DNA of 64,000 nt from Sinorhizobium fredii USDA 257 (GCF_000265205.3 NC_018000.1:124001-188000); one strand, 5' to 3'. Shown: positions 28,191-37,545, counted from the stretch's first letter. Numbers and translations are program-made. The notes: generated by a model from the letters alone, not told the origin.

Positions 28191-29030
28191 TCAGTTAGGA
28201 ATTTCCACGGGGGCTTGCAAGTCCGGCGCGGTCTCGCCGAAGTTCAGGCCGCCTGCGGGCTCCTGGAGCACCAGGGGCTTCCGGCTCAGATCACGCGGGT
28301 CGCTGCCATAGAAGCCGCGCTTGGCGTCTCGGGCAGCTTCCGCCTTCGCTTCGAGTGCGGTACCGGAAAGCGGTATCGCCCAGCCGTTCGTGACCAGCCA
28401 TTCGGCGACGTTGATATTGCCGACCCTGCAGCTTGCGGCGGGGGAGTCCTCGGTCTTCTCGTCGACCTGGTCGCAGACGAGAGCCCGCCCTCTCAGGAAA
28501 TTGCGGAACGCCGTGCGCGCCACCATACCGCAGGGCCAGCTCTTGCCGGCCCCTTCGCAGAGCTTGTCCGCCTTTTCCGGCTCTATATCCTTGATCTGCA
28601 GGGTCGTGTCGCCGGTTTGGACGAGGCCGGCGGCAAGCGCGATGGGTCGTTTCAAGACGGTAGGGGTTGTCTTCTTCTCTTCCGGCGCCGAAAGAGGCGG
28701 CCGGGGCGCAATCCGTTCAAGCGGCTTCGCAACACCCTCTTCCGGTATCGCGAAAAGGTCGGGTTCGACCGGCCGCACGGGCACTCTGGAGGTTTTGGCG
28801 GCAGCCTCCGCTTCGGCGGGCGGTGGCGTCGGCTCGGCTGGAATTTGCGCGGCCGGAGCTGGCTCCTCAGCCGGTTCCTCGATCGCTGCGGCGTCTGGCG
28901 TCTCCAGCACGAAATCGGGTGTGGCCGCGCTTTCCCGGGCGCGGATCGTCGCCGCCCCGTTCAGCAGGATCCCGGCGTAGAGGGCGAGGGCGGCGAGCCC
29001 GCCGGCGATGGAGATGAACTGCGGCCGCAT
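28191..29030 (-). CDS. Membrane-anchored SNase-like (thermonuclease fold) protein
   Basis: Predicted protein of 279 residues: an N-terminal membrane anchor (about 8-28), a Pro/Ala/Glu-rich linker (about 35-125), then a C-terminal staphylococcal-nuclease-like domain (about 140-260). The domain keeps hallmarks such as ARTAFRNFLRGR, NVAEWLVTNGWA and AKRGFYG. The active-site block usually written RLxGIDAPE reads LQIKDIEPEKAD here, so the catalytic Arg is not evident and the domain may be inactive. It lies 12 bases after the S24-type regulator gene. Confidence 0.8.
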   Translation of the reverse strand: MRPQFISIAGGLAALALYAGILLNGAATIRARESAATPDFVLETPDAAAIEEPAEEPAPAAQIPAEPTPPPAEAEAAAKTSRVPVRPVEPDLFAIPEEGVAKPLERIAPRPPLSAPEEKKTTPTVLKRPIALAAGLVQTGDTTLQIKDIEPEKADKLCEGAGKSWPCGMVARTAFRNFLRGRALVCDQVDEKTEDSPAASCRVGNINVAEWLVTNGWAIPLSGTALEAKAEAARDAKRGFYGSDPRDLSRKPLVLQEPAGGLNFGETAPDLQAPVEIPN

Positions 29031-29042
29031 CTTGACGCTATC

Positions 29043-29696
29043 CTATTGGCTGGCCCAAATGATCCGGGCGATCCATTCGACGTCTTTCATCTCGAAACTG
29101 CGGTTCGGGTGCTCCGGATTGAGCGACAGAAGCTCGACGCCGCGCGACGTCTGCCGGGCCAGGATCTTCGCCATCACCTCGCCCTCGCGGCTTCTCAGGA
29201 CAACGCGGTCGCCGCGGCGCACCTGCGCTCCCGGATCGACGATCAGGACGTCCCCGTCGCGATAGAGCGGTAGCATGCTGTCGCCCTGAACCTCCAAGGC
29301 GTAGACGCTGGCCTTGCTCTGTGGCGCGACCGGAAACTCGACCTCGTCCCAACCCTGCCCGACGGGAAAGCCGCCGTCGTCGAAAAAGCCACCTGCGCCG
29401 GCCTGCGCGAAGCCGATCAGAGGAATGCCCGAGGCCGGCTGGCCGGAGCGGGGCGATACGCCACTGACGGATTGCAGGAGCGCCATGAACTGGTCGATCG
29501 TCGCGCCGGTCGCCTCGAGGATCTTCGAAATCGATTCTGTCGACGGCCAACGATCGCGCCCGTCAGGCGATTGGCGCTTCGACTTGTTGAAGGAGGTGGG
29601 ATCGAGACCGGCGCGACGTGCAAGGCCGGACGCCGAGAGCTGATGGCGCTCCGCCAGCGCATCGATCGCTCGCCAGATGCTGTCGTGTGAAAGCAT
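29043..29696 (-). CDS. CI/LexA-like repressor with S24 peptidase domain
   Basis: Predicted transcription regulator of 217 residues. The N-terminal helix-turn-helix (about 1-70) includes LSASGLARRAGLDPTSFNKSK. The C-terminal S24 domain has the catalytic Ser in VQGDSMLP and the Lys in EVMAKILAR. An Ala-Gly pair in GFAQAGAGGF could be the self-cleavage site. ATG 29696 begins MLSHDSIW; the upstream extension is unlikely. It heads a run with the SNase-like and TerB-like genes and may be controlled by stress-induced self-cleavage, which is inference. Confidence 0.87.
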   Translation of the reverse strand: MLSHDSIWRAIDALAERHQLSASGLARRAGLDPTSFNKSKRQSPDGRDRWPSTESISKILEATGATIDQFMALLQSVSGVSPRSGQPASGIPLIGFAQAGAGGFFDDGGFPVGQGWDEVEFPVAPQSKASVYALEVQGDSMLPLYRDGDVLIVDPGAQVRRGDRVVLRSREGEVMAKILARQTSRGVELLSLNPEHPNRSFEMKDVEWIARIIWASQ

Positions 29697-29858
29697 GTCG
29701 ATCCACCCCGCAGGTAGGGCGCCACGGGTCAAAACTGCAAGCTGCTTCGCACCCCGCTTCAGCCTGATTGTACCTTAACGAAGCGAGGATCGGGCGTAAA
29801 GAATGGACAGGAAAATAGTCCTGTGCTTGCAGGGGGAACGGCGGCGCCGACGACGGAC

Positions 29859-30383
29859 TCAGGAACCGGCGCTGTCGAGTTGCCGTTGCATGGCCTTGCG
29901 GGCCATGACCTCCTCATAGGCCGCCTGCAGCGTCTGGCGCACCGATGGACCTTCCGATGCACCGGACGGGCCTAGATGTTCGGCCCTGAGTTCGTCCATG
30001 AAACGCTCCCAGAGCGCCGGGCCGCCTTCTTCCATGAGCTGTGCGCGGATGCTCAGTTCCTCGCTGACCGGCAGGTAGCGCCGCCCCCAGGCGCCGAGAT
30101 GGGCCATGATCGGCACTAATGCGATCGCCATCTCCGTCAGGCTGTAGATCGCCTTCTGCTTATGGCTCGGATCGTCGCGCTTCGTCAGCATGCCCATGTC
30201 AAGCAGTGTCTTCAGCCGGTCGGCGAGGATGTTGGAGGAAATGCCCTCCTGCGACCGCAGCATCTCGCGGAAGTGGCGTTTGCCGCCGAAGATCATGTCG
30301 CGGATGATCAGAAGGCTCCATTTGTCACCGAAGACTTCGAGCGAGAGATTGATCGGGCAAGCCGAGCGGTGATCGTCAGTCAT
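29859..30383 (-). CDS. HxlR-family winged-helix transcriptional regulator
   Basis: Regulator of 174 residues with the HxlR core: ACPINLSLEVFGDKWSLL near the N-terminus with the sensing-type Cys, then FREMLRSQEGISSNILADRL and a wing. A C-terminal extension of about 70 residues is longer than in minimal HxlR proteins. ATG 30383 is chosen; a TTG four codons upstream is an alternative. It is divergent from an SRPBCC protein gene, with an inverted repeat between them, suggesting it controls that gene and itself. Confidence 0.88.
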   Translation of the reverse strand: MTDDHRSACPINLSLEVFGDKWSLLIIRDMIFGGKRHFREMLRSQEGISSNILADRLKTLLDMGMLTKRDDPSHKQKAIYSLTEMAIALVPIMAHLGAWGRRYLPVSEELSIRAQLMEEGGPALWERFMDELRAEHLGPSGASEGPSVRQTLQAAYEEVMARKAMQRQLDSAGS

Positions 30384-30443
30384 TCTGGTCTGCAATTCCC
30401 CATCTTCAAAACTGCTTGCATTATTGCATCAGTGTGGCTAGAG

Positions 30444-30470
30444 TGCAACTGCTTTCATATTGATATCAGT
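30444..30470. promoter_or_regulatory. Candidate operator for the HxlR regulator
   Basis: Inverted repeat CAACTG-N15-CAGTTG in the divergent gap between the HxlR regulator and SRPBCC genes. The location and symmetry fit a dimeric winged-helix regulator; binding is inferred only. Confidence 0.45.
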
Positions 30471-30523
30471 TGTCGCGGCGCGAGGCGCATTCATCGGGCC
30501 GACCGCCAAGGAGGAGAGAAGCC

Positions 30524-30997
30524 ATGACCCAGACTTCCGTCGAACATGCAAGCTTCACGATTGAGCGCGTCTTCATGGCATCCCCCGAGCGGGTGTTCGG
30601 TGCCTTTGCCGACCCCGCCGCCCACGACCGCTGGTTCGTCAAGGCCGACAATTGGCCGGTGGCGGAGTACCGCCACGACTTCCGCGTCGGCGGCCGGGAA
30701 GGCGGGCGCTTCAGCCAGGACGGGAAAACCTTCTATTTCAACGAGACCGTCTATCTCGATATTGTCGAGAACCGGCGCATCATCTCGGCCTACACGATGG
30801 CGAAGGACGATCGGCCGATTTCCGCTTCTCTCGCCACCGTCGAGCTGGCGCCGGAGGGAAGCGGCACCCGCGTCGTGTTCACGGAACAGGCCGCTTTTCT
30901 TGACGGCCTGGACCAGGTCGAATATCGCCGCAGCGGCTGGGAGCAACTGATCGGCTTCCTGGCCGCCGAGCTTGGCGAGAAGGCCGAAGCCGCCTGA
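30524..30997 (+). CDS. SRPBCC (AHSA1-like) domain protein
   Basis: Protein of 157 residues with the START/Bet v1-like fold of the activator-of-Hsp90-ATPase-like group. The N-terminal FTIERVFMASPERVFGAFADP and RWF segments and the late GWEQLIGFLAAEL are typical. Such proteins bind hydrophobic ligands and are often paired with HxlR or ArsR regulators, as here. A strong GGAGGAG RBS precedes the ATG. Ligand unknown. Confidence 0.88.
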   Translation: MTQTSVEHASFTIERVFMASPERVFGAFADPAAHDRWFVKADNWPVAEYRHDFRVGGREGGRFSQDGKTFYFNETVYLDIVENRRIISAYTMAKDDRPISASLATVELAPEGSGTRVVFTEQAAFLDGLDQVEYRRSGWEQLIGFLAAELGEKAEAA

Positions 30998-31017
30998 GGA
31001 CAAAGGTAGTCATCGTC

Positions 31018-31590
31018 TCAGACCATCGACGCAAGCGCGCTGCCGGCGATGCCGAATGAGAAGGCAACAAGGCAGGCGGCGGCGATGCGGCGCGGGCCGA
31101 CCGGCCGCCTCGGCAGGCGTGCCAACAGGGTGCCGGCGGGCGATCCACAGCGACCGGCGCTCAGCGTCAGCGCCGCAAACCCGAGAAGCCAGGGCGGCAT
31201 CGCTTGAAGCCCGACCTGCGGCATGATGACGAGCGTAAAAATCAGCGCCTTCGGGTTGAGGAGAGTGGTGACGAAGACCTGCCCGGGGACGATCGGCCGC
31301 TCGCTTGCGGCGTTCGCCTTCACCGTCCAGAGCGCATGCGCCATGAAGAGTCTCCAGCAGGCCGCGGCGAGCTTCAGCACGAGGCCAATCGCCGGATGCG
31401 CGGAAAGCAGCGGCGCCGCGATCACCGCCACCGGGACGATCACCGTCAGATAACCGCCGAGTTCGCCGAGAAGCAGGGGCAAGGAGCGGCGCATGCCGAC
31501 CGCCGCGCCCGAAAGCCACAACAGCGTGTTGGTCGGCCCGGGCGTTGCGAGCAGAAGCAGGATGGCAAGGGCGAAGGGCAGCGGCTGCAT
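31018..31590 (-). CDS. LysE/RhtB-family exporter
   Basis: Membrane protein of 190 residues with five to six hydrophobic segments. The family motif near the N-terminus reads LATPGPTNTLLWLSG and a second conserved piece is LLNPKALIF. Relatives export amino acids or related small molecules. ATG 31590 gives the usual MQPLPFALAI-type start. A shortened or atypical C-terminal third (AGRCGSPAGTLLARL) replaces the usual conserved region. It is convergent with the SRPBCC gene. Confidence 0.85.
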   Translation of the reverse strand: MQPLPFALAILLLLATPGPTNTLLWLSGAAVGMRRSLPLLLGELGGYLTVIVPVAVIAAPLLSAHPAIGLVLKLAAACWRLFMAHALWTVKANAASERPIVPGQVFVTTLLNPKALIFTLVIMPQVGLQAMPPWLLGFAALTLSAGRCGSPAGTLLARLPRRPVGPRRIAAACLVAFSFGIAGSALASMV

Positions 31591-31734
31591 GATGGGCTTT
31601 TCGGCTTTCGGTAACTGCACATGCCTTTAGCTCACTCGCCAACTTGGCAACTTGATCCGAGTCAACTGCCGGCTGCGCGGTTCGATTTGACCCAAAGCCC
31701 GCTAATCCAGCCACGCCGCGCGACGGTAGCCCCG

Positions 31735-32031
31735 TCAGCCCCTGTGCAGCCGGATCGGTCGCGTTTTCTCCCGCACTATTTCTCCCTTTGCTTCGAGGTC
31801 GAGCTGCACCGTTTTCGACCACCACGAGACCCCTTTGCCGCCTGGGAATTCCTCCTCCGGCAAACGGGCGAGGATACGCTCGCGTATCTCGGCCAATGTC
31901 AGGCCGGGTGGTTCGGTGGGCGTGACGGCCAGCAAAGTGGCCTTCATCGCCGCGTATTTTTCCGCATCGACGAAATTGATCTTGCCGGGGCGGATGATGT
32001 TCTCGACGACGACCTTGTGAGGCTTCGACAT
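31735..32031 (-). CDS. Small hypothetical protein (resembles DUF6958)
   Basis: Basic, soluble protein of 98 residues. The start MSKPHKVVVENIIRPG and the segment FPGGKGVSWWSKTVQLDLEA look like a conserved rhizobial family I associate with DUF6958, from memory only. It has a winged-helix-like secondary structure pattern in its second half (LTLAEIRERIL, then WWSKTVQLDLEAKGEI). No partner gene is adjacent. Confidence 0.7.
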   Translation of the reverse strand: MSKPHKVVVENIIRPGKINFVDAEKYAAMKATLLAVTPTEPPGLTLAEIRERILARLPEEEFPGGKGVSWWSKTVQLDLEAKGEIVREKTRPIRLHRG

Positions 32032-32137
32032 CTCGGTTTCTCCAGTTCACCTCCGAAGGACGATTGAAAGAGGCGGTGGCAGACATAGAGCTTCGGCCGA
32101 TCGCGCGCTCCGCTCTTGCGCCGGAATGATCGGACGC

Positions 32138-32164
32138 AAAAAGGCCGCACCCGTCGGCGCGGCC
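32138..32164 (-). terminator. Rho-independent terminator of the fad operon
   Basis: Stem GGCCGC / GCGGCC followed on the minus strand by TTTTTGCG, 30 bases after the last gene of the fadE-fadA-fadB run. Confidence 0.85.
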
Positions 32165-32193
32165 CTCGGATTCTAGTTGCGAAGGGAGGCGCC

Positions 32194-34407
32194 TTAAGCC
32201 GCCTTCTGCGCCTGCCCGTAGGGATCGAAGCGTCCGTAGAAGGTCTCGCCCTTTTCGGCCATCTCCTTCAAGAGCGGCGTCGGCTTGAAGTGGTCGCCAT
32301 AGTCCTCGGCCAGCTTGTTGCACATCGCGACGAAGGCCCTGGCGCCCATGCCGTCGATATAGGAGAGCGTGCCGCCGGTGTAGGGCGCGAAGCCGAAGCC
32401 GAGGATCGAGCCGACATCCGCCTCGCGCGGATCGGTGACGATGCCTTCCTCGATGGTGCGGGCCGCTTCGAGCGCCATCGTTGCGAGGAAGCGCTGCTTC
32501 AGCACCTCCACGTCGACCTTGTCGGCCGCCTTCTGCGGATAGAGCGTCTTCAGCTCCGGCCACAGATACTTCTTCGCCGGTTTCGCCGGGTATTCGTAGA
32601 AGCCCTTGCCGTTCTTGCGGCCGCGCCGGTCGAGTTCGTCGACGAGCTTGTTGACCAGAGCCATATGGCGCGGATCGACCGCCTTTTCGCCGAGATCGGC
32701 GACCGTCGCCTTGAGGATCTTCTGGCTGAGGTCGATCGCCACCTCGTCGTTGAGCGACAGCGGCCCGACCGGCATGCCGGCCATCTTGGCGGCGTTTTCG
32801 ATCATCGCCGGCGGCACGCCCTCGATCAGCATGTCGTAGGCTTCGTGGATGTAGCGGAAGACGCAGCGGTTGACGTAGAAGCCGCGCGTGTCGTTGACGA
32901 CGATCGGCGTCTTCTTGATCGCGGCGACATAGTCGAGCGCCGTGGCGAGTGCCTTGTCGCCGGTCTCCTTGCCGACGATCACTTCCGTCAGCATCATCTT
33001 TTCGACCGGCGAAAAGAAATGGACGCCGATGAACTGCTCCGGTCGCTTCGAGTTCTTTGCAAGGCCCGTGATCGGCAACGTCGAGGTGTTCGACGCAAAA
33101 ATGGCATCCTCGCCGATCACCGCTTCCACCTTTTCGATCACGTCCTTCTTGACCTGGCGGTCTTCGAACACGGCTTCGACGACGAGGCCGACCTCCTTGA
33201 GGTCGTTGTAGTCGGCCGAAGGCGAGATGCGGGCGAGGAGCGCCTCACCTTCTTCCTTGGTCAGGCGGCCTTTGCCGATCGCGTCCTTGACCAGGCCTTC
33301 CGAATGAGCCTTGCCCTTTTCGGCCGCTTCCATGTCGCGGTCGATGAGGGTGACCGGATTGCCGGCGGCGGCGGTCACATAGGCGATCGAGGCGCCCATG
33401 AATCCTGCACCGACGACGCCGACCCTCTTGAGCTCCGTCTTCGCTACGCCGGCCGGGCGGCGGGCGCCCTTGCCGAGCTCCTGCATCGAGATGAATAGCG
33501 AGCGCATCATCGAAAAGGCTTCGGTGGTCTGCAGGATCTCGGTGAAATAGCGTTGCTCGATCTTCAAGCCCGTGTCGAACGGGACCTGCAGGCCTTCATA
33601 GACGCATTTCAGGATGGCGATCGCGCCCGGATAGTTGCCATAGGTTTCACGGCGGAGAATGGCGGAGGCCGCCGGCCAGAGCTGCGCGGAAGCGGGGGTC
33701 CAGACGCCGCCGCCCGGAAGCTTGAAGCCCTTCTCGTCCCAAGGCTGCACCGCTTTGAGCCCATTCTTGATCATCGCCTTGGCGGCGTCGACCAGCTTGT
33801 CCGGATCGACCACCTCGTGCACCAGCCCCATGGCCTTGGCGCGCGCCGCGGTCAGCGACGAGCCGGTGGTCATCATCTGCAGCGCGTCCTGCGTGTTGGT
33901 GAGCCGCGGCACGCGTTGCGTGCCACCGGCACCCGGGAAGATACCGACCTTGACCTCAGGGAGCCCGATCTTGACCGATTTCGAATTGGAAGCGACGCGG
34001 CCGTGGCAGGCGAGCGACAGTTCGAAGGCGCCGCCCATGCAGGTGCCATTGATCGCCGAGACCCAGGGCTTGCCTGAGGTTTCGAGCTTGCGGAACAGCC
34101 CCGTCATGCGGCCGACGAGGTTGAAGAGCTTCTGCGCGGCGTTTGCCGGATCCTTCTTCTTCTCCTCGGTCTGCAGCGTGAACATCGACTTGATCATCGA
34201 GAGGTCGGCGCCGCCGGAGAAGGACGACTTGCCGGAGGTGAAGACGATGCCCTTGACGGCGGCATCGGCGGTCGTCTGGTCGACGATCGCATCCAGTTCG
34301 TCCATCACCTCCTCAGTGAGAACGTTCATCGACTTGTCGGGCATGTCCCAGGTGACGAGTGCGATGCCGTCGGCGTCGGTTTCGATCTTGAAGTTCGTGT
34401 AAGACAT
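32194..34407 (-). CDS. fadB: 3-hydroxyacyl-CoA dehydrogenase / enoyl-CoA hydratase (FadB/FadJ type)
   Basis: Bifunctional beta-oxidation enzyme of 737 residues. The N-terminal crotonase domain (about 1-190) has FSGGADLSM and the MGGAFELSLACHGR oxyanion region. The C-terminal 3HCDH part starts with a Rossmann motif VGVVGAGFMGASIA (about 328-341) and includes GVHFFSPVEKMMLTE and NDTRGFYVNRC. It is last in the fadE-fadA-fadB operon, 21 bases after the thiolase gene, and is followed by a terminator. Confidence 0.93.
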   Translation of the reverse strand: MSYTNFKIETDADGIALVTWDMPDKSMNVLTEEVMDELDAIVDQTTADAAVKGIVFTSGKSSFSGGADLSMIKSMFTLQTEEKKKDPANAAQKLFNLVGRMTGLFRKLETSGKPWVSAINGTCMGGAFELSLACHGRVASNSKSVKIGLPEVKVGIFPGAGGTQRVPRLTNTQDALQMMTTGSSLTAARAKAMGLVHEVVDPDKLVDAAKAMIKNGLKAVQPWDEKGFKLPGGGVWTPASAQLWPAASAILRRETYGNYPGAIAILKCVYEGLQVPFDTGLKIEQRYFTEILQTTEAFSMMRSLFISMQELGKGARRPAGVAKTELKRVGVVGAGFMGASIAYVTAAAGNPVTLIDRDMEAAEKGKAHSEGLVKDAIGKGRLTKEEGEALLARISPSADYNDLKEVGLVVEAVFEDRQVKKDVIEKVEAVIGEDAIFASNTSTLPITGLAKNSKRPEQFIGVHFFSPVEKMMLTEVIVGKETGDKALATALDYVAAIKKTPIVVNDTRGFYVNRCVFRYIHEAYDMLIEGVPPAMIENAAKMAGMPVGPLSLNDEVAIDLSQKILKATVADLGEKAVDPRHMALVNKLVDELDRRGRKNGKGFYEYPAKPAKKYLWPELKTLYPQKAADKVDVEVLKQRFLATMALEAARTIEEGIVTDPREADVGSILGFGFAPYTGGTLSYIDGMGARAFVAMCNKLAEDYGDHFKPTPLLKEMAEKGETFYGRFDPYGQAQKAA

Positions 34408-34428
34408 ATTCTCTCTCCCGGGATCGGA

Positions 34429-35637
34429 TCAGACGCGTTCGATGATCGTTGCGGTGCCCATGCCGGCGCCGATGCAGAGCGTCACCAGCGCCGTGTTGAG
34501 GTCGCGGCGTTCGAGCTCGTCGAGCACCGTGCCGAGGATCATCGCGCCGGTCGCGCCGAGCGGATGGCCCATGGCGATAGCGCCGCCATTGACGTTGATC
34601 TGGTCGTGCGGAATGTCGAAAGCTTGGCAGAAGCGCAGCACCACGGCGGCAAAGGCCTCGTTGAGCTCGAAGAGGTCGATGTCAGAGAGCTTCATGTCGG
34701 CGCGCTTCAGGAGCTTTTCCGTAACGTCGACCGGGCCGGTCAGCATCAGTGCCGGATCGGAGCCGATATTGGCGAAGGCACGGATACGGGCGCGCGGCTT
34801 CAGCCCCATGGCCGCGCCGCCGGCCTTCGAGCCGAGCAGCACTGCCGCGGCGCCATCGACGATGCCGGAGGAGTTGCCGGCATGGTGGACATAGTTGATC
34901 CGCTCGATTTCCGGATGCGCCTGGATGGCGACGGCCTCGAAGCCGCCCATCTCGCCGGGCATCTGGAAGGAAGGGTTGAGCGAGGCGAGCGCCTGCATGT
35001 CGGTGCCGGGACGCATATGCTCGTCGCGGTCGAGGATCGTCAGGCCGTTCTGGTCCTTGACCGGCACGACCGAGTTCTCGAAATAGCCTTTTTCCCAGGC
35101 ATGCGCGGCGCGCTTCTGGCTTTCCACCGCATAGGCATCGACGTCGTCACGCGAGAAGCCGTATTTGGTGGCGATCAGGTCGGCCGAAACGCCCTGCGGC
35201 ATGAAATAGGCCGGCAGGTTGACGGATGGATCCATGAACCAGGAGCCCCCCGACATTCCGAGGCCGACGCGCGACATCGACTCGACACCGCCGGCGATGA
35301 CGATGTCGTCCGCCCCTTGGGCGATCTTGGCGGCGCAGAAATTGACGGCATCGAGACCGGAGGCGCAAAAGCGGGAGATCTGCATGCCGGGCGCCCGCGT
35401 CGAGTAGCCCGCTTCGAAGGCGGCCGCCTTCGGGATCACCGCGCCAGCATCCATGACCGGATCGACGCAGCCCATGACGATATCGTCGACGGTCGAGGTG
35501 TCGAGCCCGTTGCGGTCGCGGACCGCCTCGAGCACCTTGGCGGCGAGCCGGACCGACGGCACTTCGTGCAGAGCGCCGTCCTTCTTGCCACGGCCGCGCG
35601 GCGTGCGCACGTGGTCGTAAACGAAGACTTTCGTCAT
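34429..35637 (-). CDS. fadA: Acetyl-CoA C-acyltransferase (thiolase)
   Basis: Thiolase of beta-oxidation, 402 residues. The nucleophilic Cys is in ISRFCASGLDAVN, the His loop is NVNGGAIAMGHPLGATGA and the second active-site Cys lies in LCIGAGMGTA near the C-terminus. It sits between the acyl-CoA dehydrogenase and the multifunctional enzyme, as expected for one pathway. A GGAGATGAGAG-type RBS precedes the ATG. Confidence 0.94.
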   Translation of the reverse strand: MTKVFVYDHVRTPRGRGKKDGALHEVPSVRLAAKVLEAVRDRNGLDTSTVDDIVMGCVDPVMDAGAVIPKAAAFEAGYSTRAPGMQISRFCASGLDAVNFCAAKIAQGADDIVIAGGVESMSRVGLGMSGGSWFMDPSVNLPAYFMPQGVSADLIATKYGFSRDDVDAYAVESQKRAAHAWEKGYFENSVVPVKDQNGLTILDRDEHMRPGTDMQALASLNPSFQMPGEMGGFEAVAIQAHPEIERINYVHHAGNSSGIVDGAAAVLLGSKAGGAAMGLKPRARIRAFANIGSDPALMLTGPVDVTEKLLKRADMKLSDIDLFELNEAFAAVVLRFCQAFDIPHDQINVNGGAIAMGHPLGATGAMILGTVLDELERRDLNTALVTLCIGAGMGTATIIERV

Positions 35638-35695
35638 CTCTCATCTCCCTTTCGTCGGCGCCCGGTCGGGCCGCGCATTATCAATCAGAACAGAG

Positions 35696-35712
35696 TGCGG
35701 GCGGAAAACCGC
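35696..35712. repeat. Dispersed 17-mer TGCGGGCGGAAAACCGC, copy 1
   Basis: Identical to 44225-44241. It contains the small hairpin GCGG-AAAA-CCGC and lies in the fadE-fadA gap. This hairpin motif is familiar from rhizobial intergenic repeats. Confidence 0.6.
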
Positions 35713-35748
35713 CTCGCAGACCGTTCGTCGTCCAGTCCCACTTTGAAA

Positions 35749-37545
35749 TCAGAACGCAGCGGCGTCCAGCGCCATCAGCGTATCGGCGCCGGTTTCGATG
35801 CGGACCTTGCGCAGCGCCGTCTCCGGCAGGATTCGCTCCATGAAGAACCTTGCGGTGGTGAGCTTGTTCTTCAGATAGTCCGCCTGCGTCGTCTCGCCGG
35901 CGGCAAGCTTCTCCTGCGCGGTCTTGGCGATCCTGGCCCACATGTAACCGAGCACGACGAGGCCGAAGAGGTGCATGTAGTCGGTCGAGCCGGCGCCAGC
36001 ATTGTCGGGCTTGGCCATGGCATTCTGCATGAACCACATGGTCGCCGCCTGCAGATCGTTGAGCCCCTTCTTCAGCGCCTTGGTGTAGCCGGAGAGACTT
36101 TCGTCGCCGCGGTTCTCCTCGCAGAAATCACCGATTTCCTTGAACAGCGCCATGACGGCGCGGCCGCCGTTCAGGCCAAGCTTGCGGCCGACGAGGTCGA
36201 GCGCCTGGATGCCGTTCGCTCCCTCATAGATCATCGCGATGCGAGCGTCGCGGACATACTGGCTCATGCCGTGCTCTTCGATGTAGCCGTGACCGCCGAA
36301 CACCTGCTGCGCCATCACCGCGTGCTCGAAGCCCTTGTCGGTCAGCACCCCTTTGAGGATCGGCGTCATCAGGCCGAGAATGTCGTCGGCCGCTTGCCGC
36401 TCCGCTTCGTTGTCCGAACGGTGGGCGATGTCGGATTTCAGCGCCGTCCAGAGCGTGAAGGCGCGGCCGGCTTCGTTGAAGGCCTTGATCGTCATCAGCG
36501 AGCGGCGCACGTCCGGATGGACGATGATCGGGTCCGCCTTCTGCTCGGGCGCCTTGGCACCGGAAAGCGAGCGGCCCTGGAGGCGTTCGCGCGCATAGTT
36601 CGCGGCATTCTGATAGGCGATCTCGGCGATCGCCAGCCCCTGCATGCCGACGGCAAGACGGGCCTCGTTCATCATCACGAACATGGCGCTGAGGCCCTTG
36701 TTCTCCGCGCCGATCAGGTAGCCGGTCGCCTCGTCATAGTTCATGACGCAGGTCGAGTTGCCGTGAATGCCCATCTTGTGTTCGATCGCGCCGCAGGAAA
36801 CGCCGTTGTGCGCGCCAGGCCGGCCGTCGTCGTTCAGCTTGAATTTCGGCACGATGAAGAGCGAGATGCCCTTGACGCCTTCCGGCGCGCCCTCGATCCG
36901 GGCGAGGACCAGGTGGATGATGTTCTCCGCCATGTCGTGCTCGCCGGCGGAGATGAAGATCTTCTGGCCGGAGATCCGGTAGGATCCGTCGCCGTTCGGC
37001 GCGGCCTTGGTGCGAAGCAGGCCGAGATCGGTGCCGCAATGGGGCTCCGTCAGGTTCATCGTGCCGGTCCAGGTGCCGTCGATCATCTTCGGCAGGTAGG
37101 CGCGCTTCTGCTCCTCGGAGCCGTGCACGAGGATGGCGGCGATCGCGCCCTGCGTCAGACCCGGATACATCATCAGCGACATGTTCGCGGCGGACATGAA
37201 TTCACCGACGGCGGTATGGAGCGTGTAGGGCAGGCCCTGCCCCCCGAACTCCTCCGGCGCGGCGAGGCCCAGCCAGCCACCTTCGCAATAGAGATCGAAG
37301 GCCCGCTTGAAGCCCGTCGGCGTTGTGACGGAGCCGTCGTCACGGCGCTTGCAGCCTTCCTGATCGCCGGAAAGATTGATCGGGAAGAGCTCGTCCTCAG
37401 CGAGCCTGGCCGCCTCGCCGAGGATTGCCGCCACCATGTCCGGCGTCGCATCCGCAAAGCCCGGCAGGTTGTGGTAGCGCTCGAGGCCGAGCACGTCGTT
37501 GAGGATGAACAGGGTGTCGTCGACCGGAGCCTTGTAGATGGGCAT
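35749..37545 (-). CDS. fadE: Acyl-CoA dehydrogenase with C-terminal extension
   Basis: FAD enzyme for the first step of beta-oxidation, 598 residues, longer than the roughly 380-residue classical form. N-terminal helix and core domains are followed by an acyl-CoA dehydrogenase C-terminal domain. Conserved segments are LPYTLHTAVGEF, TMNLTEPHCGTDLG, KIFISAGEHDM and QVFGGHGYIEEHGMSQ. ATG 37545 has GAGGAAAG upstream and begins MPIYKAPVDD; the upstream in-frame extension overlaps the operator. It is first in the fad operon, controlled from the palindrome at 37659-37680. Confidence 0.93.
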   Translation of the reverse strand: MPIYKAPVDDTLFILNDVLGLERYHNLPGFADATPDMVAAILGEAARLAEDELFPINLSGDQEGCKRRDDGSVTTPTGFKRAFDLYCEGGWLGLAAPEEFGGQGLPYTLHTAVGEFMSAANMSLMMYPGLTQGAIAAILVHGSEEQKRAYLPKMIDGTWTGTMNLTEPHCGTDLGLLRTKAAPNGDGSYRISGQKIFISAGEHDMAENIIHLVLARIEGAPEGVKGISLFIVPKFKLNDDGRPGAHNGVSCGAIEHKMGIHGNSTCVMNYDEATGYLIGAENKGLSAMFVMMNEARLAVGMQGLAIAEIAYQNAANYARERLQGRSLSGAKAPEQKADPIIVHPDVRRSLMTIKAFNEAGRAFTLWTALKSDIAHRSDNEAERQAADDILGLMTPILKGVLTDKGFEHAVMAQQVFGGHGYIEEHGMSQYVRDARIAMIYEGANGIQALDLVGRKLGLNGGRAVMALFKEIGDFCEENRGDESLSGYTKALKKGLNDLQAATMWFMQNAMAKPDNAGAGSTDYMHLFGLVVLGYMWARIAKTAQEKLAAGETTQADYLKNKLTTARFFMERILPETALRKVRIETGADTLMALDAAAF

